This document shows, piece after piece, positions 6,267 to 8,726 of a stretch of 8,726 nt of DNA. The notes below the pieces were generated by a model. The model saw only the letters and a program-made list of their open reading frames with translations, ran no database searches and was not told the DNA's origin. Source of the DNA: JBOFSQ01 sp051651625 (GTDB lineage Bacteria > Planctomycetota > Planctomycetia > Pirellulales > Thermoguttaceae); NCBI GenBank assembly GCA_051651625.1, contig JBOFSQ010000079.1, forward strand, positions 1-8,726, written 5' to 3'. Both the position numbers and the translations under genes were made by a program. The first letter of the stretch is position 1. The number at the start of each line of letters is the position of its first letter.

Positions 6267-8656
6267 ACACCATTCACCACCGCACAATTATTCACATCGT
6301 TTGCACAATTCTCTGCGGACTGTTCTTCGTCGCCAGTGCCGCTGCGCAGCAAGTTGAACTCGTGCTCAAAGATGGTCGTGTCATTCAGGGGCGTGAACTT
6401 CCCGTCTCGCGCATCGACGAAAAACCCGACGCCATCGACGACGCTATCGCTAAAACTATTCTCCTCGTTGACGACGGTGTTCGCCAGACGTTCATTCCAA
6501 AGTGGATGGTCAAACAAGCGAGCCTCGCGCCCGTTGACGCCTTCGAACGATTCCGTCTCGACCAGCGTTATACCGACTCTGGAAAAATTCTCGACGCCAT
6601 CGGCGTTTCGTTTCCACTCTCGCCGTTCGACGAATATGGCCGGCGGATCGTGCAGATTCCAACCGCTGGCGATTCACTCGCGGTCGTGCAATCGATTACC
6701 GAGATCAATCCGCGTTATGTCCGTGCGCAAGGGCTTCAGTACGTTTGGGACGCACGATTTGCAACCAATACATTTCCTCGCGCGGTGTTAGCACCGATTC
6801 TCCGCAAACAACTCGATCCCGACAGTATTGAAGACAGCAAACGTCTCGTTCGGTTTTACATTCAAGCTGGCCAGCTCGACGCGGCGGCAACAGAACTCGA
6901 CGACCTCACGAAGCGCATCACCGCGTCGGGCGCGGACGCAGCAGATTTGGCACCGCTCTTGCGTCGCGTACAGGCGATGGCATCGCAGCAAGTGCTCGAC
7001 GAAATCGAGTCGCGTTTTCACGCGGGGCAATACGAACTCGTTCGCCGCATCCTAAAAGACTTTGCGTATGAACACGCTACACCGGAAACGCTCCAGCGTG
7101 CGCGGCGTTTGCGAGAACAAAACGATGCAATCGTACAGCAAGCGGATTCGGTCAAAGAACAACTTCACAAACTCGCAGCCTGTGTAACAGACGCGGCGCG
7201 GCGCGAGGAAGTCGATGCGATTCTCGCCGAGATCGACCGCGACCTCTCGCTCCACGCTGTCCCGCGATTCGCGGCGTTTCTGTTGCACGCTAACAACGAC
7301 AACATCTCCGAAGAAGAACGACTCGCCATCGGACTTGCAGCGTGGTTTGTTGGCAGCGAAACGGAAGTGCGTCAACTTGCAACAGCAACATCGTTGCGCC
7401 GTGTTCGTGACTTTGTGGCCGATTACCTTGTGCAAAGCGACGTTAATGTTCGTCGTGAGATCGTCGAGAAGATACGAAAAGAAGAGGCCGCTGCGCCATC
7501 GCTTGTTGCGGCTGTGTTGGCGACGATGCGTCCGCCGTTCCCGATAGGTGAGCCGCACGATCCGCAGTTCTTTGGTTATCACGAGGTCGAATTACCAGCG
7601 TCGGTCGTTACGCAGTGTCGTTACGCGGTTCAGTTGCCGCCGGAGTATAACCCTGATCGGCGTTATCCGCTCATCGTCGCGCTGAACGGCAGCGATCAAA
7701 CGCCGCAAAAAGAACTCGACTTTTGGACAGGTCACTGGTCAAACGGCGAACGAATGGGGCAGTGTTCGCGGCACGGTTATATTGTTCTTGCGCCGGAGTG
7801 GAATCCGTCGCGTTCGTCGTCGTACGATTTTTCGGCGCGTGCGCACGACATTGTTTTGTCGTCGCTTCGTGATTTGCTTGGGCGAGTGAGTGTCGATACG
7901 GATCGCATTTTCATCACCGGCCACGACACCGGCGGCGACGCCGCGTGGGACATCGGAATGGCACACCCCGACCTTTGGGGCGGCGTCATTCCGTTTGGCG
8001 GAATCGCTGGAAAGTATATCAACGCCTACAGCAGCCACGCTCGCATCTTACCGTTTTACTACGTTGGCGGTGAACTTGAGGGGTTTCGCAACATGCGAAA
8101 ATCGGTGATCAACTCGTTATGCTTCAACCGTTATCTCAAGCCCATGATTGAGGGGCACCAAGCAACGGTTGTTCTTTACAAAGGACGCGGCGCGGAGATG
8201 TTCCACGACGAGCTGCCATATCTTTTTGACTGGATGGAACTTCATCCGCGCGACTTTTGTCCGAAGAAGTTTTCGGTGTATTCGCTCCGTGCGTGGGACA
8301 ATTTTTTCTGGTGGCTTGAACTCGGTCCCATCGGAGCCGATCTTCCCGACAACGTCATCGAACCAGCGGCGTGGACAGACCCAAAATACATTCCGAAAAA
8401 GAAAGTCATTGTTGAAGTCTCGTCGCAGCCGAACACCAACCGTCTCAAGCTCGACGTTTCACCGCTCCCGCCAAATGCAGAGGTCTTCCTCACGCCCGAC
8501 ATCATCGACTTTCAGCAGCGTGCAGAGGTGTCGCTAAACGGCAAGTCGCTCGTCCCGCGCGGCGGATTTTTGGAACCGAGTTTAGAAGTCATCCTAGAAG
8601 ACGCGCGAACACGCCGCGACCGCAAACACCCGTTTTGGGTGAGACTGACGCGATGA
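6263..8656 (+). CDS. Exported multidomain protein with C-terminal alpha/beta-hydrolase domain
   Basis: This 797-residue protein starts with a signal peptide (residues 1-28, cut after 'SAAA'). A region of about 130 residues beginning 'VELVLKDGRVIQG' follows, then a helical, possibly TPR-like part to about residue 430. Residues 440-670 resemble a PHB-depolymerase/esterase-type alpha/beta hydrolase: 'YAVQLPPEYNPDRRYPLIVALNGS', the elbow 'ITGHDTGGDAAWD', and a candidate His648 in 'FHDELPYLFDWM'. The nucleophile position of the usual G-x-S-x-G is Asp555, so it is either inactive as a serine esterase or uses Asp, as epoxide hydrolases and haloalkane dehalogenases do. A candidate acid residue lies near Glu604-Glu606. 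The last 115 residues look beta-rich, perhaps a sandwich domain. It is probably periplasmic or secreted; the substrate is unknown. It is co-transcribed with truA, with no obvious functional link. Confidence 0.85.
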   Translation: MNTIHHRTIIHIVCTILCGLFFVASAAAQQVELVLKDGRVIQGRELPVSRIDEKPDAIDDAIAKTILLVDDGVRQTFIPKWMVKQASLAPVDAFERFRLDQRYTDSGKILDAIGVSFPLSPFDEYGRRIVQIPTAGDSLAVVQSITEINPRYVRAQGLQYVWDARFATNTFPRAVLAPILRKQLDPDSIEDSKRLVRFYIQAGQLDAAATELDDLTKRITASGADAADLAPLLRRVQAMASQQVLDEIESRFHAGQYELVRRILKDFAYEHATPETLQRARRLREQNDAIVQQADSVKEQLHKLAACVTDAARREEVDAILAEIDRDLSLHAVPRFAAFLLHANNDNISEEERLAIGLAAWFVGSETEVRQLATATSLRRVRDFVADYLVQSDVNVRREIVEKIRKEEAAAPSLVAAVLATMRPPFPIGEPHDPQFFGYHEVELPASVVTQCRYAVQLPPEYNPDRRYPLIVALNGSDQTPQKELDFWTGHWSNGERMGQCSRHGYIVLAPEWNPSRSSSYDFSARAHDIVLSSLRDLLGRVSVDTDRIFITGHDTGGDAAWDIGMAHPDLWGGVIPFGGIAGKYINAYSSHARILPFYYVGGELEGFRNMRKSVINSLCFNRYLKPMIEGHQATVVLYKGRGAEMFHDELPYLFDWMELHPRDFCPKKFSVYSLRAWDNFFWWLELGPIGADLPDNVIEPAAWTDPKYIPKKKVIVEVSSQPNTNRLKLDVSPLPPNAEVFLTPDIIDFQQRAEVSLNGKSLVPRGGFLEPSLEVILEDARTRRDRKHPFWVRLTR

Positions 8657-8667
8657 GGGAGCACAGC

Positions 8668-8726
8668 GGTTCGGCATAGCCGAACCCTCCAGTATCATAC
8701 GCCGCAGGCGTTTGGAGGGTTCGGCT
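8668..8726. repeat. Nested palindromic element, truncated by window edge
   Basis: GGTTCGGC (8668-8675) pairs with GCCGAACC (8679-8686) around ATA. The 14 bases at 8678-8691 (AGCCGAACCCTCCA) are also a perfect inverted repeat of 8713-8726, enclosing a smaller hairpin, ACGCC-GCA-GGCGT (8699-8711). The two large pairings exclude each other. It begins 11 bases after the hydrolase stop, so it may act in termination or mRNA stability, but no T-run is visible before the window ends. It looks like a REP-type or other dispersed intergenic repeat; copy number cannot be judged here. Confidence 0.65.

Noticed and set aside
7052..7582. 176-residue minus-strand frame
   Set aside because: It is antisense to the well-supported exported hydrolase-like gene, with no promoter or ribosome site seen.

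Overview
The window reads as chromosomal DNA from a Gram-negative-type bacterium, most likely a member of the Planctomycetota. This is an inference from gene content: a secreted glycine-rich LTxxQ protein, a lone type II pseudopilin, an HDOD protein next to a YhaM-like nuclease, and a large exported protein ending in an alpha/beta-hydrolase domain. Seven protein genes are well supported. No tRNA, rRNA, CRISPR array, transposase or phage gene was seen.

Bases 1-643 carry no convincing protein gene. They hold a hairpin repeat cut by the left edge (22-40), a region rich in nested complementary segments (68-249) and a good minus-strand promoter (393-420). One stem-loop in the region closes with a GAAA tetraloop and pairs better as minus-strand RNA than as plus-strand RNA. 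Together these suggest an unannotated minus-strand RNA. A plus-strand promoter (571-599) then leads into the first operon.

Bases 644-2555 hold an HDOD-domain protein overlapping a YhaM-like 3'-5' exoribonuclease; both derive from the HD superfamily, but only the second keeps the metal-binding residues. A 9-bp GC hairpin sits on the nuclease stop codon. Next, on the same strand, come a secreted Gly-rich Spy/CpxP-like protein (2653-3582) and, six bases later, a GspJ-like pseudopilin (3589-4632). The pseudopilin gene meets an oppositely oriented gene for a small membrane-anchored protein of unknown function (4621-5307). The tail-to-tail overlap lies inside a rho-independent terminator.

The 83-bp gap at 5308-5390 contains two divergent promoters. 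Both have TACAAT -10 boxes placed so close to their start codons that both mRNAs should be leaderless or nearly so. The rightward one drives truA (tRNA pseudouridine synthase), which overlaps by four bases a 797-residue exported protein whose nucleophile elbow carries Asp where Ser is usual. The window ends in a nested palindromic element truncated by the right edge.

No clear new multi-gene system is present. The strongest leads are the candidate minus-strand RNA, the paired leaderless promoters, and the Asp-for-Ser hydrolase.
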